In this document: piece after piece, positions 44,924 to 53,023 of the stretch
Layout: each line of letters starts with the position of its first letter
How positions within the stretch are numbered: position 1 is the first letter of the stretch
Assembly: GCA_902617895.1 (NCBI GenBank)
Contig: CACMYJ010000002.1
Location: 62,001-126,000 of the forward strand
Reading direction: 5' to 3'
DNA length: 64,000 nucleotides
Source: an uncultured Pelagibacteraceae bacterium
GTDB taxonomy: Bacteria; Pseudomonadota; Alphaproteobacteria; Pelagibacterales; Pelagibacteraceae
The notes under the pieces: model-generated
Databases searched by the model: none
What the model was told of the DNA's origin: nothing
Seen by the model: only the letters and a program-made list of their open reading frames with translations
Position numbers and translations under genes: made by a program

Positions 44924-45449
44924 AAGCTTTAAATACCAACGTTTTTTGATTAATATACAATATTTGGTATTTATTTTTTAATATCACCTATAAGTTGCAG
45001 TATAAAATTGCAAACACTTAAAATAGACCCTATTATGGGCTTTTAAACGGCATATTCGAATATTGCAGAGCTATTTCAAAATCAGCTTTTTTCTCCTAAA
45101 AATTTAATTTTAATTTTTTAAACAAACTATATTAATATGTACTTGAAACATGTAATTATCAAAATAACGGCATATTTGCTTGTTTTTTAAGTTATTTATC
45201 ACCAAGTTTTAGTAATTCTAATTTTATTTATAAACTGGTATTTATTCCCCACTCTATTTTCATCAGATCTTGCCTAATCAAGAAAAAAATTACAAATAAA
45301 TTTATTAAAAATAAGACTTTTTTTATGATATTAATTATTAAAATAAATAAATGGAAAATATTCTATAATTTTATTGATTTAAAAAAAATATTAAATTACA
45401 ATAGTATATAATACATATTTAAAGTATTAAATTAATATATTAGTAAGCA
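44924..45449. other. AT-rich intergenic region, 526 bases
   Basis: This is the longest gene-free stretch in the window. It contains an inverted repeat (44931-44972), an 11-base direct repeat AACGGCATATT (45046-45056 and 45166-45176), and the perfect palindrome ATATTCGAATAT (45052-45063), which overlaps the first repeat copy. I see no convincing reading frame, tRNA or second structured RNA. It separates the accessory block from the minus-strand transporter/hom/argC operon. Confidence 0.7.
44931..44972. terminator. Inverted repeat after the MGMT gene, possible terminator
   Basis: AAATACCAA (44931-44939) and TTGGTATTT (44964-44972) are perfect 9-base arms around a 24-base loop, followed by ATTTTTTA. 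It lies 8 bases after the MGMT stop codon. The large loop and AT-rich arms make it a weak terminator candidate. Confidence 0.35.
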
Positions 45450-46310
45450 TTACTTACCTAGATAGACTCTTGATAAATAATATTCTCTTCTAGATATATA
45501 AATACCACAAAGGACTATTAAACAGAGACCTAAATATGTCCAATTATCTGGCAATTCTTTAAATATATAGTAACTGAGAAAAATATTAGTAATAATTTCA
45601 GTATAGCCAAGGGGAGCTAATTTAGAAGCATCAGCGTATTTAAGAGACAAAATGATAAAAAAATGGGCAATAGCAGCTATAAAGCCAATTAAAGCCATCA
45701 TAATCCACTGACTATTTGATGGCTGTATCCAAACACCGGGCATAAATAAAGACATGACAATAGTCCCTACTGTTCCAGCAAATAATAAAGTTAATAGAGA
45801 GTTATCAGAGTTACTTAATTTTTTTGTAAAAATTAAGTAAAATCCATAACAAATACCATTACCCAGGGCTGCTAATGTAGCTAAATTAATATCTATAAAT
45901 CCAGGTCTAATAACAATTAAGGTACCAATAAAACCTATGGATACTGCTGTCCACCTTCTTAAGCCTACTTTCTCGTTTAAAAAAAAGGGGGACATTGAAG
46001 TTACACAAATTGGGGCAACAAATGCTAGAGCTAAGGCCTTGGGTAAAGAAATCTCAGATATTGCAAAAAAAAATAAATATGTTGAAAATACAAAAATCAA
46101 TCCTCTTATCAATTGAAGCATAGGTTTTTTGCTCCAAACCAAGGATTTTCTATCAAAAAAAAACATTATTGAGAGTGCAAAGACAACTGTAAAGAAATAT
46201 CTAGCCCAAGTAATTTGCAAAACATCCATAGATGAACTTAAATATTTTGCCAAAGCATCCATAAATGGAACAATCATCCAAGCTGAAGCATTGAGAATAA
46301 CAGCCTTCAT
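45450..46310 (-). CDS. DMT (EamA) family transporter
   Basis: This 286-residue polytopic membrane protein has ten predicted helices in two EamA repeats. The first ends near 'GFIGTLIVIRPG' (about residue 125) and the second near 'YLGLCLIVLCGIYIS' (about residue 265). Features include 'LQITWARYFFTVVF' and 'ALAFVAPICVTSMSPFFLNE', typical of drug/metabolite exporters. The substrate is not predictable. It is the last gene of a minus-strand run after an AEC transporter and hom, which might suggest amino-acid related export; that is inference. Confidence 0.88.
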   Translation of the reverse strand: MKAVILNASAWMIVPFMDALAKYLSSSMDVLQITWARYFFTVVFALSIMFFFDRKSLVWSKKPMLQLIRGLIFVFSTYLFFFAISEISLPKALALAFVAPICVTSMSPFFLNEKVGLRRWTAVSIGFIGTLIVIRPGFIDINLATLAALGNGICYGFYLIFTKKLSNSDNSLLTLLFAGTVGTIVMSLFMPGVWIQPSNSQWIMMALIGFIAAIAHFFIILSLKYADASKLAPLGYTEIITNIFLSYYIFKELPDNWTYLGLCLIVLCGIYISRREYYLSRVYLGK

Positions 46311-46326
46311 ATAGAAATCTTATCTC

Positions 46327-47226
46327 TTAATTAAAGTATTTTAAAGCAAAGAATACAGTTATGGGTACAGTTACAAGAGACATTAAAGTTGAAACAACTA
46401 TTGTGCTAGATATGTTATCAACAATTTCATTAGGTGAATACATTGAAGCAACAAGATAACAAAGTATTGCACTTGGCATAGATGACTGAATTAAAAGAAC
46501 ACCAGCAGCAAACCCAGATAGGTTAAAAAAAGAGATCAGCGAAAAACCAATTAGTGGCCCTATAATAACTCTTCCAGTAGATGTAATTAGAGCATCCTTA
46601 AAGGAAAAAACTTTCATTTGTGTTAATGAAACACCTAAAGACATTAAAATCATTACTATCATTCCATAAGCAAGAAGCATAACAGTATTCAATACAAATA
46701 TTGGCAAAGGTATTTCGTAATATAGAAAAATAATGGTAGCAATTATTGCATAAAATGATGGACTTTTTATTATAACCTTTAAATCAAACTCACGTTTAGC
46801 TAAAAAAATATTAAGAGTAAAATGAAGAAGAACGACCAAAGAAGATATAGCTGCCGCAATACCCATACCCAATTTACCATATGCAAATAAGCATATTGGA
46901 ATACCCATATTACCTGTATTAGGTAAAAAAAATGTTGGTAGTTCTCTCAAATAATCTTTCTTCATCAAAATTAAAAAAATTAGCCCAACAATTAAAAAAG
47001 AGGATAAAAGAATTACTGCATATAAAAAATACTCTGAAAACATTGCAAAAGTTACACCACTTGCCGAAATAGAGAATATTACTATAGATGGCGTTCCAAA
47101 ATTAGCAGAATAAGTAGTTATAAATGATGTATCAAAATTTGGATTTTTTTTACCTAAAAAATATCCAATACCAACTATAAAAAAAACTGGAAAAAGAACT
47201 TCAAATAATTTTATATAAAGTTCCAT
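46327..47226 (-). CDS. AEC family transporter (auxin efflux carrier type)
   Basis: This 299-residue protein has about ten hydrophobic segments. The N-terminal 'VLFPVFFIVGIGYFLGKKNP' and the discontinuous helix 'LPNTGNMGIPICLFAYGKLG' near residue 105 are characteristic of AEC carriers, which export small organic anions. The C-terminal half repeats the fold ('IQSSMPSAILCYLVASMY'). It starts on the last base of hom, so translational coupling is likely. Confidence 0.9.
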   Translation of the reverse strand: MELYIKLFEVLFPVFFIVGIGYFLGKKNPNFDTSFITTYSANFGTPSIVIFSISASGVTFAMFSEYFLYAVILLSSFLIVGLIFLILMKKDYLRELPTFFLPNTGNMGIPICLFAYGKLGMGIAAAISSLVVLLHFTLNIFLAKREFDLKVIIKSPSFYAIIATIIFLYYEIPLPIFVLNTVMLLAYGMIVMILMSLGVSLTQMKVFSFKDALITSTGRVIIGPLIGFSLISFFNLSGFAAGVLLIQSSMPSAILCYLVASMYSPNEIVDNISSTIVVSTLMSLVTVPITVFFALKYFN

Positions 47227-48515
47227 TAAAATAATCGAATAAGAACAGGATTTTTAATAATATTTTTATTTGATTTAAATGATTTAATACATCTTTGAGC
47301 GTCTAATTCAATTGCATTATGAGTAATAAGAACAATCGAAGCTGTCTTACTTTTATGATCAGGTATTTGTATTAATCTTTGAATAGAAATTTTATACTTC
47401 GCCAGAATCTTAGTTATAGAAGATAAAACGCCTGGTTTATCCTTAACTTCTAATCTTAAATAAAGAGAATTTGATGATTGGTCTTTATTAAATATTTTAG
47501 GTTTTAATCTTTTATTTTTAGATATACCAAAAGGATATTTTATATTTCCTCTCAATATAGATAATAAATCAGACATCAAAGCAGAGGATGTTGGTCCTGG
47601 TCCAGCCCCCTCCCCTTGCAATACAGACTCTCCAATAGGTGAACCATTTAATATAACAGCATTCATTACACCATCTACATTTCCTATATAAGAATCTTTT
47701 TTAACTAAACATGGATGAACTCTTTCAAAAATACTATTATTTATAATCTCAGTTATACCTAATAATTTTATTCTAAAATCTAACTGATCAGCAATTTTAA
47801 TATCTGCATAATCGATGTTTTCAATACCTTCCATTAAACATTCAGATTTTGAAATTTTCTTATTGAAAGCTAATGATGTCAAAATTTTTATTTTAGCTAA
47901 CGCATCATAACCATTAAGATCTAATTTTGGATTTCCAGGTTCAGCATAACCTAGTTTCTGTGCCATCTTCAGAACATTTTTGAAACTATCTTTAGTTCTC
48001 TCCATTTCTGACATGATGTAGTTACAAGTACCGTTAAGTATGCCATAAACTTTTGTAATTTTATTTGTGGCCAAACCTTCTTTGATTGTTCTTACAATAG
48101 GAATACCGCCTGCAACAGATGCCTCAAATTCTAAATTGACTTTGTTTTTTTCAGCTAATTCTCCCAGTTTGTCACCATGTTTTGAAATTAATGCTTTATT
48201 TGGAGTTATAACATGAATTTTATTTTTAAGAGCTGTTTCAATAATTTTTTTTGAAATACCATCTGATAAACCTATAGCTTCGATTACTATATCTAAGTTT
48301 TTAATCTTCAAAATATCTAGAGGATTTGAATAAAAAATTTTCTTATTAATTTTAAATTTTCTTTTTTTATTTTTATTTTTAGCCGATATAGCTATAACTT
48401 TAATTCTCTTTCCAGTTTTAGTTTCAATATCTTTCTTTTTTGTATTTAACTCATTTAGAACATATGATCCAATTTGACCAAGTCCAATAACAGCAATATT
48501 TATATTTTTATTCAT
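47226..48515 (-). CDS. hom: Homoserine dehydrogenase
   Basis: This 429-residue enzyme reduces aspartate semialdehyde to homoserine, the branch to threonine and methionine. The N-terminal Rossmann motif 'IAVIGLGQIGSYVLNEL' starts at residue 7. The catalytic domain contains 'EASVAGGIPIVRTIKEGLAT' and 'ILNGTCNYIMSEME', with 'LDLNGYDALAKIKILTSLAF' near residue 205. A C-terminal ACT domain (about 350-429, 'LRLEVKDKPGVLSSITKIL') indicates allosteric control, commonly by threonine. Homoserine feeds the MetY-type enzymes encoded 2 kb away. Confidence 0.96.
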   Translation of the reverse strand: MNKNINIAVIGLGQIGSYVLNELNTKKKDIETKTGKRIKVIAISAKNKNKKRKFKINKKIFYSNPLDILKIKNLDIVIEAIGLSDGISKKIIETALKNKIHVITPNKALISKHGDKLGELAEKNKVNLEFEASVAGGIPIVRTIKEGLATNKITKVYGILNGTCNYIMSEMERTKDSFKNVLKMAQKLGYAEPGNPKLDLNGYDALAKIKILTSLAFNKKISKSECLMEGIENIDYADIKIADQLDFRIKLLGITEIINNSIFERVHPCLVKKDSYIGNVDGVMNAVILNGSPIGESVLQGEGAGPGPTSSALMSDLLSILRGNIKYPFGISKNKRLKPKIFNKDQSSNSLYLRLEVKDKPGVLSSITKILAKYKISIQRLIQIPDHKSKTASIVLITHNAIELDAQRCIKSFKSNKNIIKNPVLIRLF

Positions 48516-48519
48516 TAAA

Positions 48520-48726
48520 TTAATCTAATTTAGGAAAGTCGCTGATCTTACCATATTGAATAACATTTTTTTTAAATTCTTCAAAAGATGTCTCATTATC
48601 AAAGTTTAATTTCGAAATATCTTTGTCAGTACTATCGTCCTCAATATTCCACATAGAAACAGGATGATTTAGTGAACAATGTGATAATGAAAATATTAAA
48701 AAAATTATATAAATATATTTAAACAT
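48520..48726 (-). CDS. Small putative lipoprotein, 68 aa
   Basis: This 68-residue protein has an N-terminal hydrophobic signal and a lipobox 'FSLSHC' with Cys17, then an acidic tail ('NIEDDSTDKDISKLNFDNE'). It is encoded between argC, overlapped by 8 bases, and hom. No family is recognised. The signal/lipobox arrangement and operon packing support a real gene, probably an outer- or inner-membrane anchored lipoprotein. Confidence 0.7.
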   Translation of the reverse strand: MFKYIYIIFLIFSLSHCSLNHPVSMWNIEDDSTDKDISKLNFDNETSFEEFKKNVIQYGKISDFPKLD

Positions 48727-49744
48727 TTAGACCTTCACTCTGATCAAAGCCATAATAATTATTCATATTTTGTACAGCTTGACCTCCACCACCTTTAATC
48801 AAATTATCAATTGCAGACAATATTATTATTTTATCTTTATATTTGCTTTTACATACAGAAATTAAGCAATTATTAGTGTTGATCACATCGTTAGTGCTTA
48901 AGAAAGTATTTATTTTAGTAATTTTTATGAATTTTTGACTCTTATATTGGATATTAAGAACCTTAATAATTTTGTTTATGTTACTACCCTTTTTTAAATC
49001 AACATAAATAGTGCTTAAAATACCTCTAAACATCGGAGTAAGATGAGGTGTAAAATGAAATTTATTTTTTTTGCCAGTTTTTTGATCAAGCTCTTGCTGA
49101 ATTTCAGAATTATGCCTATGATTTGCTAATCCATAAGCACTTAAAGACTCATATAAATTTTTATCTTTATATTTTTTATGTACTCCTCTACCTGCTCCTG
49201 AATAACCAGATTTTGAGTCAATAATAATTGTTTGATTATTAATTAAGTTTTTTTTTATTAAGGGGATTAATGGAATTAATACAGATGTAGGGTAGCATCC
49301 AGGACATGATATTATCTGAAATTTTTTAATTAATTGTCCACTAATTTCAGGAATAGAATAAATACTTTTTTTAATTTGATATGATGCTTTGTGTTTAATT
49401 TTATACCATTTTTCATACTCTTTTTTATTTTTAAGTCTAAAATCAGCTGCTAGATCTATTAGTAAATTATTTTTATTTAAAAATTTTGAAATAGATTGTG
49501 CTTCACCATTTGGCAATGCTGTAAATATTATATCCACATCTGATAAAAATTCTTTTTTAAATTGTGAAATTTTTGGCAGCTTATATTTTTTTAATTTCTG
49601 TTCATAGGTATCTATTTTTTTTCCAACAGAAGTACTTCCACACAAATATTTAATATTTATGTTTTTATGTTTACATAGAAGTTTAGTTAGTTGTAATCCT
49701 ATATATCCAGTAGCACCATATATAAGAACATTTTTCTTGCCCAT
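48719..49744 (-). CDS. argC: N-acetyl-gamma-glutamyl-phosphate reductase
   Basis: This 341-residue arginine-pathway enzyme reduces N-acetylglutamyl phosphate to the semialdehyde. 'VLIYGATGYIGLQLTKLL' is the NADP motif at residue 5, the catalytic Cys is in 'IISCPGCYPTSVLIPLIPL' near residue 148, and 'YGLANHRHNSEIQQEL' and 'FTPHLTPMFRGILSTIYV' are family motifs. It follows rpsI after 33 bases, the common rplM-rpsI-argC order. Confidence 0.96.
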   Translation of the reverse strand: MGKKNVLIYGATGYIGLQLTKLLCKHKNINIKYLCGSTSVGKKIDTYEQKLKKYKLPKISQFKKEFLSDVDIIFTALPNGEAQSISKFLNKNNLLIDLAADFRLKNKKEYEKWYKIKHKASYQIKKSIYSIPEISGQLIKKFQIISCPGCYPTSVLIPLIPLIKKNLINNQTIIIDSKSGYSGAGRGVHKKYKDKNLYESLSAYGLANHRHNSEIQQELDQKTGKKNKFHFTPHLTPMFRGILSTIYVDLKKGSNINKIIKVLNIQYKSQKFIKITKINTFLSTNDVINTNNCLISVCKSKYKDKIIILSAIDNLIKGGGGQAVQNMNNYYGFDQSEGLNV

Positions 49745-49777
49745 AATTTAATATAACAGTTGAAATTTAAAAAGAAA

Positions 49778-50209
49778 TTATCTTTTAGAAAACTGGTAGC
49801 TTTTTCTAGCTTTTGCTCTACCTGGTTTTTTTCTCTCTACAGATCTTGAATCTCTTGTAGTAAGTTTTTCTTTTCGTAAGGTTGATTTTAAAGTTTCATC
49901 AAATTTTAGTAAAGCTCTTGAAATACCATGTACTAAGGCACCAGCTTGACCAGTTTGCCCTCCTCCAACAACTTTAGATCTAACATCGTAATCAGTTGAC
50001 TGATTAATTATTTCAAAAGGTCTTAAAATTTGCATTACATGATTAGCTCTTGGAAAATAGTCGTTTAAGGATTTGCCATTTACATAAAATTTTCCCGAAC
50101 CTTTCTTCAACCAAACTTTAGCTACAGATTTTTTTCTTCTACCTGTTGCATATTTACTATCTTTAAAGTCTAATTTTATTTTCGGTGAAGAATTTTGGGA
50201 AGTTTCCAT
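49778..50209 (-). CDS. rpsI: Ribosomal protein S9
   Basis: This 143-residue 30S protein has a short extra N-terminus before 'YATGRRKKSVAKVWLKKGSG'. The core 'GGGQTGQAGALVHGISRALL' and the C-terminal 'DSRSVERKKPGRAKARKSYQ' with the terminal FSKR tail that reaches the P-site tRNA are canonical. It starts one base after rplM ends. Confidence 0.98.
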   Translation of the reverse strand: METSQNSSPKIKLDFKDSKYATGRRKKSVAKVWLKKGSGKFYVNGKSLNDYFPRANHVMQILRPFEIINQSTDYDVRSKVVGGGQTGQAGALVHGISRALLKFDETLKSTLRKEKLTTRDSRSVERKKPGRAKARKSYQFSKR

Positions 50210-50210
50210 A

Positions 50211-50669
50211 TTAATTTCTTACAATATTTTTTTGATTAAGTTTACCAATTTCAATTATTTTTGGATTTTGTGCTGTGTGTGGGTGCTCTTCTCCAGAATA
50301 AATTTTTAGTTTAGTTAATTGTTTTTTTCCAAGCGCACCTGAAGGTAACATTCTTTTAACAGCTAACTTTAATACTTCACCAGGTTTTTTTTCATTCAAC
50401 TTTTCGGGAGTAATTTCTTTAATACCACCAGGGTATCCAGTATGTCTATAATATTTTTTATTTTGAAATTTATTTCCCGTAAATTTAATTTGATCTACAT
50501 TTTTAATAACAACAAAATCTCCATGGTCCATATGAGGGGTATATGTTGTTTTATTCTTACCTCTTATGATTTTAGATACAACTGTTGCTAGTCTACCGAC
50601 AACTGCACCTTTAGCATCGATTTCAAACCATTCGCTATTTATCTCATCTTTTTTAACAAACTTTGTCAT
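50211..50669 (-). CDS. rplM: Ribosomal protein L13
   Basis: This 152-residue 50S protein is an early assembly component. 'WFEIDAKGAVVGRLATVVSK' is at residues 14-33, 'HMDHGDFVVIKN' follows, and 'HTGYPGGIKE' and 'AVKRMLPSGALGKKQLTKLK' are diagnostic. An upstream in-frame ATG at 50708 would add 13 hydrophobic residues; the ATG at 50669 (MTKFVKKDE) matches family length. It leads the rplM-rpsI-argC transcript and diverges from the first metY gene. Confidence 0.97.
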   Translation of the reverse strand: MTKFVKKDEINSEWFEIDAKGAVVGRLATVVSKIIRGKNKTTYTPHMDHGDFVVIKNVDQIKFTGNKFQNKKYYRHTGYPGGIKEITPEKLNEKKPGEVLKLAVKRMLPSGALGKKQLTKLKIYSGEEHPHTAQNPKIIEIGKLNQKNIVRN

Positions 50670-50730
50670 AACTGCGGGATTAATACTTATAATTACATAT
50701 ATTGTCAAATTATTATATTTTTTTGGACTG

Positions 50731-50815
50731 AATGGTTGATTGAATTATGACCATTTATTAGTAATAATAACATTGATAAAAACGAATTCATTAAATTATA
50801 AATTAAAGGAGCCTA
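50731..50815 (+). promoter_or_regulatory. Candidate SAM-II/SAM-V-like pseudoknot leader of the first metY gene
   Basis: AATGGT (50731-50736) and ACCATT (50750-50755) form a stem whose loop begins TGATTG. Loop bases TGAATT (50741-50746) can pair with AATTCA (50785-50790), giving an H-type pseudoknot. A strong AAAGGAG site (50805-50811) follows 4 bases before the ATG. SAM-II aptamers have a stem, a loop starting UGAUU and a pseudoknot just before the ribosome site, but their GCUAAA element is not seen here. Confidence 0.3.
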
Positions 50816-52147
50816 ATGAGTGATAAAAAAAAAGAATTAAAACCAAATACATATAAATTTGATACCCTTAGTTTGCATGCTGGTTATCAGCCACACAAAA
50901 ATGCTGGCTCAAGACAAGTACCAATATATCAAACCACATCTTACCTTTTTGATGATGTCGATCACGCAGCTGCTCTTTTTAATTTAGAAAGAGGTGGACA
51001 TATTTATAGTAGAATTTCTAACCCAACAGTTGGTGTATTAGAAGAGAGAGTTGCTTCACTTGAGGGTGGTACAGCAGCATTGGCTACATCCTCAGGAATG
51101 AGCGCAATATTTTTGACAGTAATGACGTTATGTGAAGCAGGTGACCATTTAGTTGTATCATCCCAACTTTACGGAGGTACTGTAAACTTATTTAGATTAA
51201 CTTTACCTAAATTTGGAATTAAATGTACATTTGTTAAACCGAGAGATACTGAGGGATTTAAAAAAGCCATTCAAAAGAATACAAAAGGTATTTTTGGAGA
51301 ACTCGTTGGAAATCCAGGTAACGAAATAATGAACATGCCTGAAATTGCTAAAATTGCTCATGATGCTGGAATTCCATTAATGGTTGATGCAACTTATCAA
51401 ACTCCTTATTTATGTAAACCATTTGAGCATGGTGCTGATATAGTAATACATTCGCTTACAAAATGGATGGCAGGACATGGATCTTCAATGGCAGGAATAT
51501 TAGTTGAAGGTGGAAAATTTGATTGGATGCAAAATGATAAATTTCCAACTATGACAAAACCTTATGATGGATATCATGGATTATCTTTTGCCGAAGAATT
51601 TGGCCCAACAGCTTTTACAATGAAAGCTAGAGCTGAGGGCATGAGAGACTTTGGTCCTTGTTTAAGTCCTCAAAATGCATGGAATGTTTTGCAAGGTATA
51701 GAAACTTTGTCAGTAAGAATGAAAAAACATTGTTCTAATGCAGAAGAAATGGTTAAATATTTATCAAACCATGAAAGTGTTGCTTGGGTATCACATCCAA
51801 GTGTCCCAGATCATCCAGATCATGAATTAGCAAAAAAACTTTTGCCAAATGGAAGAGGTTCAATGATTGCGTTTGGTATCAAAGGTGGGAAAGATGCTGG
51901 TGTTGCATTTATTAATAATGTAAAATTAGCATCACATTTGGCAAATGTAGGGGATACAAGAACTTTAGTTATCCATCCTGCATCTGGAACCCATTCACAA
52001 ATGGATGAGGCAACTTTGAAGTTTGCTGGGTTGTCCCACGACATGATTAGATTATCAGTAGGTATTGAGGACATTGATGATATAAAAAATGATTTCGAGA
52101 TTGGTTTTAGAGCATCAAGAAAACCAAGACTTGTTTCAAATCAATGA
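50816..52147 (+). CDS. O-acetylhomoserine aminocarboxypropyltransferase / cysteine synthase family (MetY type), copy 1
   Basis: This 443-residue PLP enzyme of the Cys/Met metabolism family (cystathionine gamma-synthase fold) contains 'VPIYQTTSYLFDD', 'IYSRISNPTVGVLEERVASL', and the PLP lysine Lys216 in 'VIHSLTKWMAGHG'. The C-terminal 'HPASGTHSQMDEATLKFAGL' and 'IRLSVGIEDIDDIKNDFE' are typical of direct sulfhydrylation enzymes. It probably makes homocysteine from O-acylhomoserine and sulfide or methanethiol. A divergent paralog lies 0.9 kb downstream, so substrate roles may have split. Confidence 0.92.
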   Translation: MSDKKKELKPNTYKFDTLSLHAGYQPHKNAGSRQVPIYQTTSYLFDDVDHAAALFNLERGGHIYSRISNPTVGVLEERVASLEGGTAALATSSGMSAIFLTVMTLCEAGDHLVVSSQLYGGTVNLFRLTLPKFGIKCTFVKPRDTEGFKKAIQKNTKGIFGELVGNPGNEIMNMPEIAKIAHDAGIPLMVDATYQTPYLCKPFEHGADIVIHSLTKWMAGHGSSMAGILVEGGKFDWMQNDKFPTMTKPYDGYHGLSFAEEFGPTAFTMKARAEGMRDFGPCLSPQNAWNVLQGIETLSVRMKKHCSNAEEMVKYLSNHESVAWVSHPSVPDHPDHELAKKLLPNGRGSMIAFGIKGGKDAGVAFINNVKLASHLANVGDTRTLVIHPASGTHSQMDEATLKFAGLSHDMIRLSVGIEDIDDIKNDFEIGFRASRKPRLVSNQ

Positions 52148-52962
52148 AATTCAAAGTAAATGGGCATGAGGTTTTCGCCTCTACTGGTGGAAGGCCGTTT
52201 GATAAAAAAAAACCACTAATTATATTTGTTCATGGTAGTGGCTTAACCCATATGACCTGGGTTCTTCAAACAAGATATTTTGCATTTCATGGATATAACT
52301 CTTTAGCAATTGATCTTCCCGGACATGGCTTGTCTAGCGGTAAAAGTCTTAAATCAATTGAGGATATGGCAGATTGGGTAAGCGATGTAATTGATGCTGT
52401 TGGTCATAAAGAAGCTTCCTTGGTAGGACACTCACAAGGATGTTTGGTAACAGTGGAATGCACTGCAAGGTATCCTAACAAAATTAAAACTTTAAGTTTG
52501 ATGGGTGGAGCTGGTGCTATACCAATGAACCCAGAGCTACTTTCATTAGCTGAAAATAATGATCCTAAAGCAGTAGACTTAATGATGGATTGGGCACATG
52601 GTCCAGCTGGTCACTTTGGCGGTCATCCAGTACCTGGACTTTACCATATCAACACAGGAACAATGCTTGCAAAATCTAGAACAATACAGAATACATTAGG
52701 TGTAGACTTTCGAGCTTGCGATAATTACAAAAATGGTTTTGAGGCCGCAAAAAAAATTAAATGTCCTACTCTATCAATTTTAGCAACTGATGACAAAATG
52801 TGTCCTGTTAAAGAGGGAAAAAAATTAGCTTCGTTAATAGACGGTAGTCAAGTTGATATAATTGATAACTGTGGTCACATGATGTTATTAGAAGAAGCAG
52901 ACAGAGTATTAACTGTACTTAAAAAATTTATAACCACAAATTATCCCCCATTATCAAGTTAA
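52144..52962 (+). CDS. Alpha/beta hydrolase
   Basis: This 272-residue alpha/beta-hydrolase fold protein has the oxyanion region 'IIFVHGSGLTHMTW' near residue 28, the nucleophile Ser97 in 'SLVGHSQGCLVTVE', a late Asp in 'LSILATDDKMCPVKEG', and a catalytic His in 'NCGHMMLLEEADRVL'. Its start overlaps the metY copy 1 stop by 4 bases (ATGA), and metY copy 2 follows after 61 bases. It is too short and lacks the motif for MetX; an esterase or thioesterase acting in the same sulfur pathway is inference. Confidence 0.88.
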   Translation: MKFKVNGHEVFASTGGRPFDKKKPLIIFVHGSGLTHMTWVLQTRYFAFHGYNSLAIDLPGHGLSSGKSLKSIEDMADWVSDVIDAVGHKEASLVGHSQGCLVTVECTARYPNKIKTLSLMGGAGAIPMNPELLSLAENNDPKAVDLMMDWAHGPAGHFGGHPVPGLYHINTGTMLAKSRTIQNTLGVDFRACDNYKNGFEAAKKIKCPTLSILATDDKMCPVKEGKKLASLIDGSQVDIIDNCGHMMLLEEADRVLTVLKKFITTNYPPLSS

Positions 52963-52964
52963 AT

Positions 52965-53023
52965 TTAAGCTTGATTGTATTTTTTCATTTTAGTTTAATG
53001 CATATTTAAACAGAAGGGGAAAT
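52965..53023 (+). promoter_or_regulatory. Candidate SAM-II/SAM-V-like leader of the second metY gene
   Basis: TTAAGCT (52965-52971) pairs with AGTTTAA (52992-52998), with one G-T wobble, around a 20-base loop that begins TGATTG, as in the other metY leader. Loop bases TTTTTTC (52980-52986) could pair with GGGGAAA (53016-53022), which covers the ribosome site GAAGGGG. A competing hairpin GTTTAA/TTAAAC overlaps the 3' arm. Such mutually exclusive folds near the start codon suit translational control, but the AT-rich arms permit chance pairing. Confidence 0.35.

Noticed and set aside
45137-45190. 17-residue reading frame in the long gap
   Set aside because: Too short, no ribosome site, and frequent chance ATGs are expected in AT-rich DNA.
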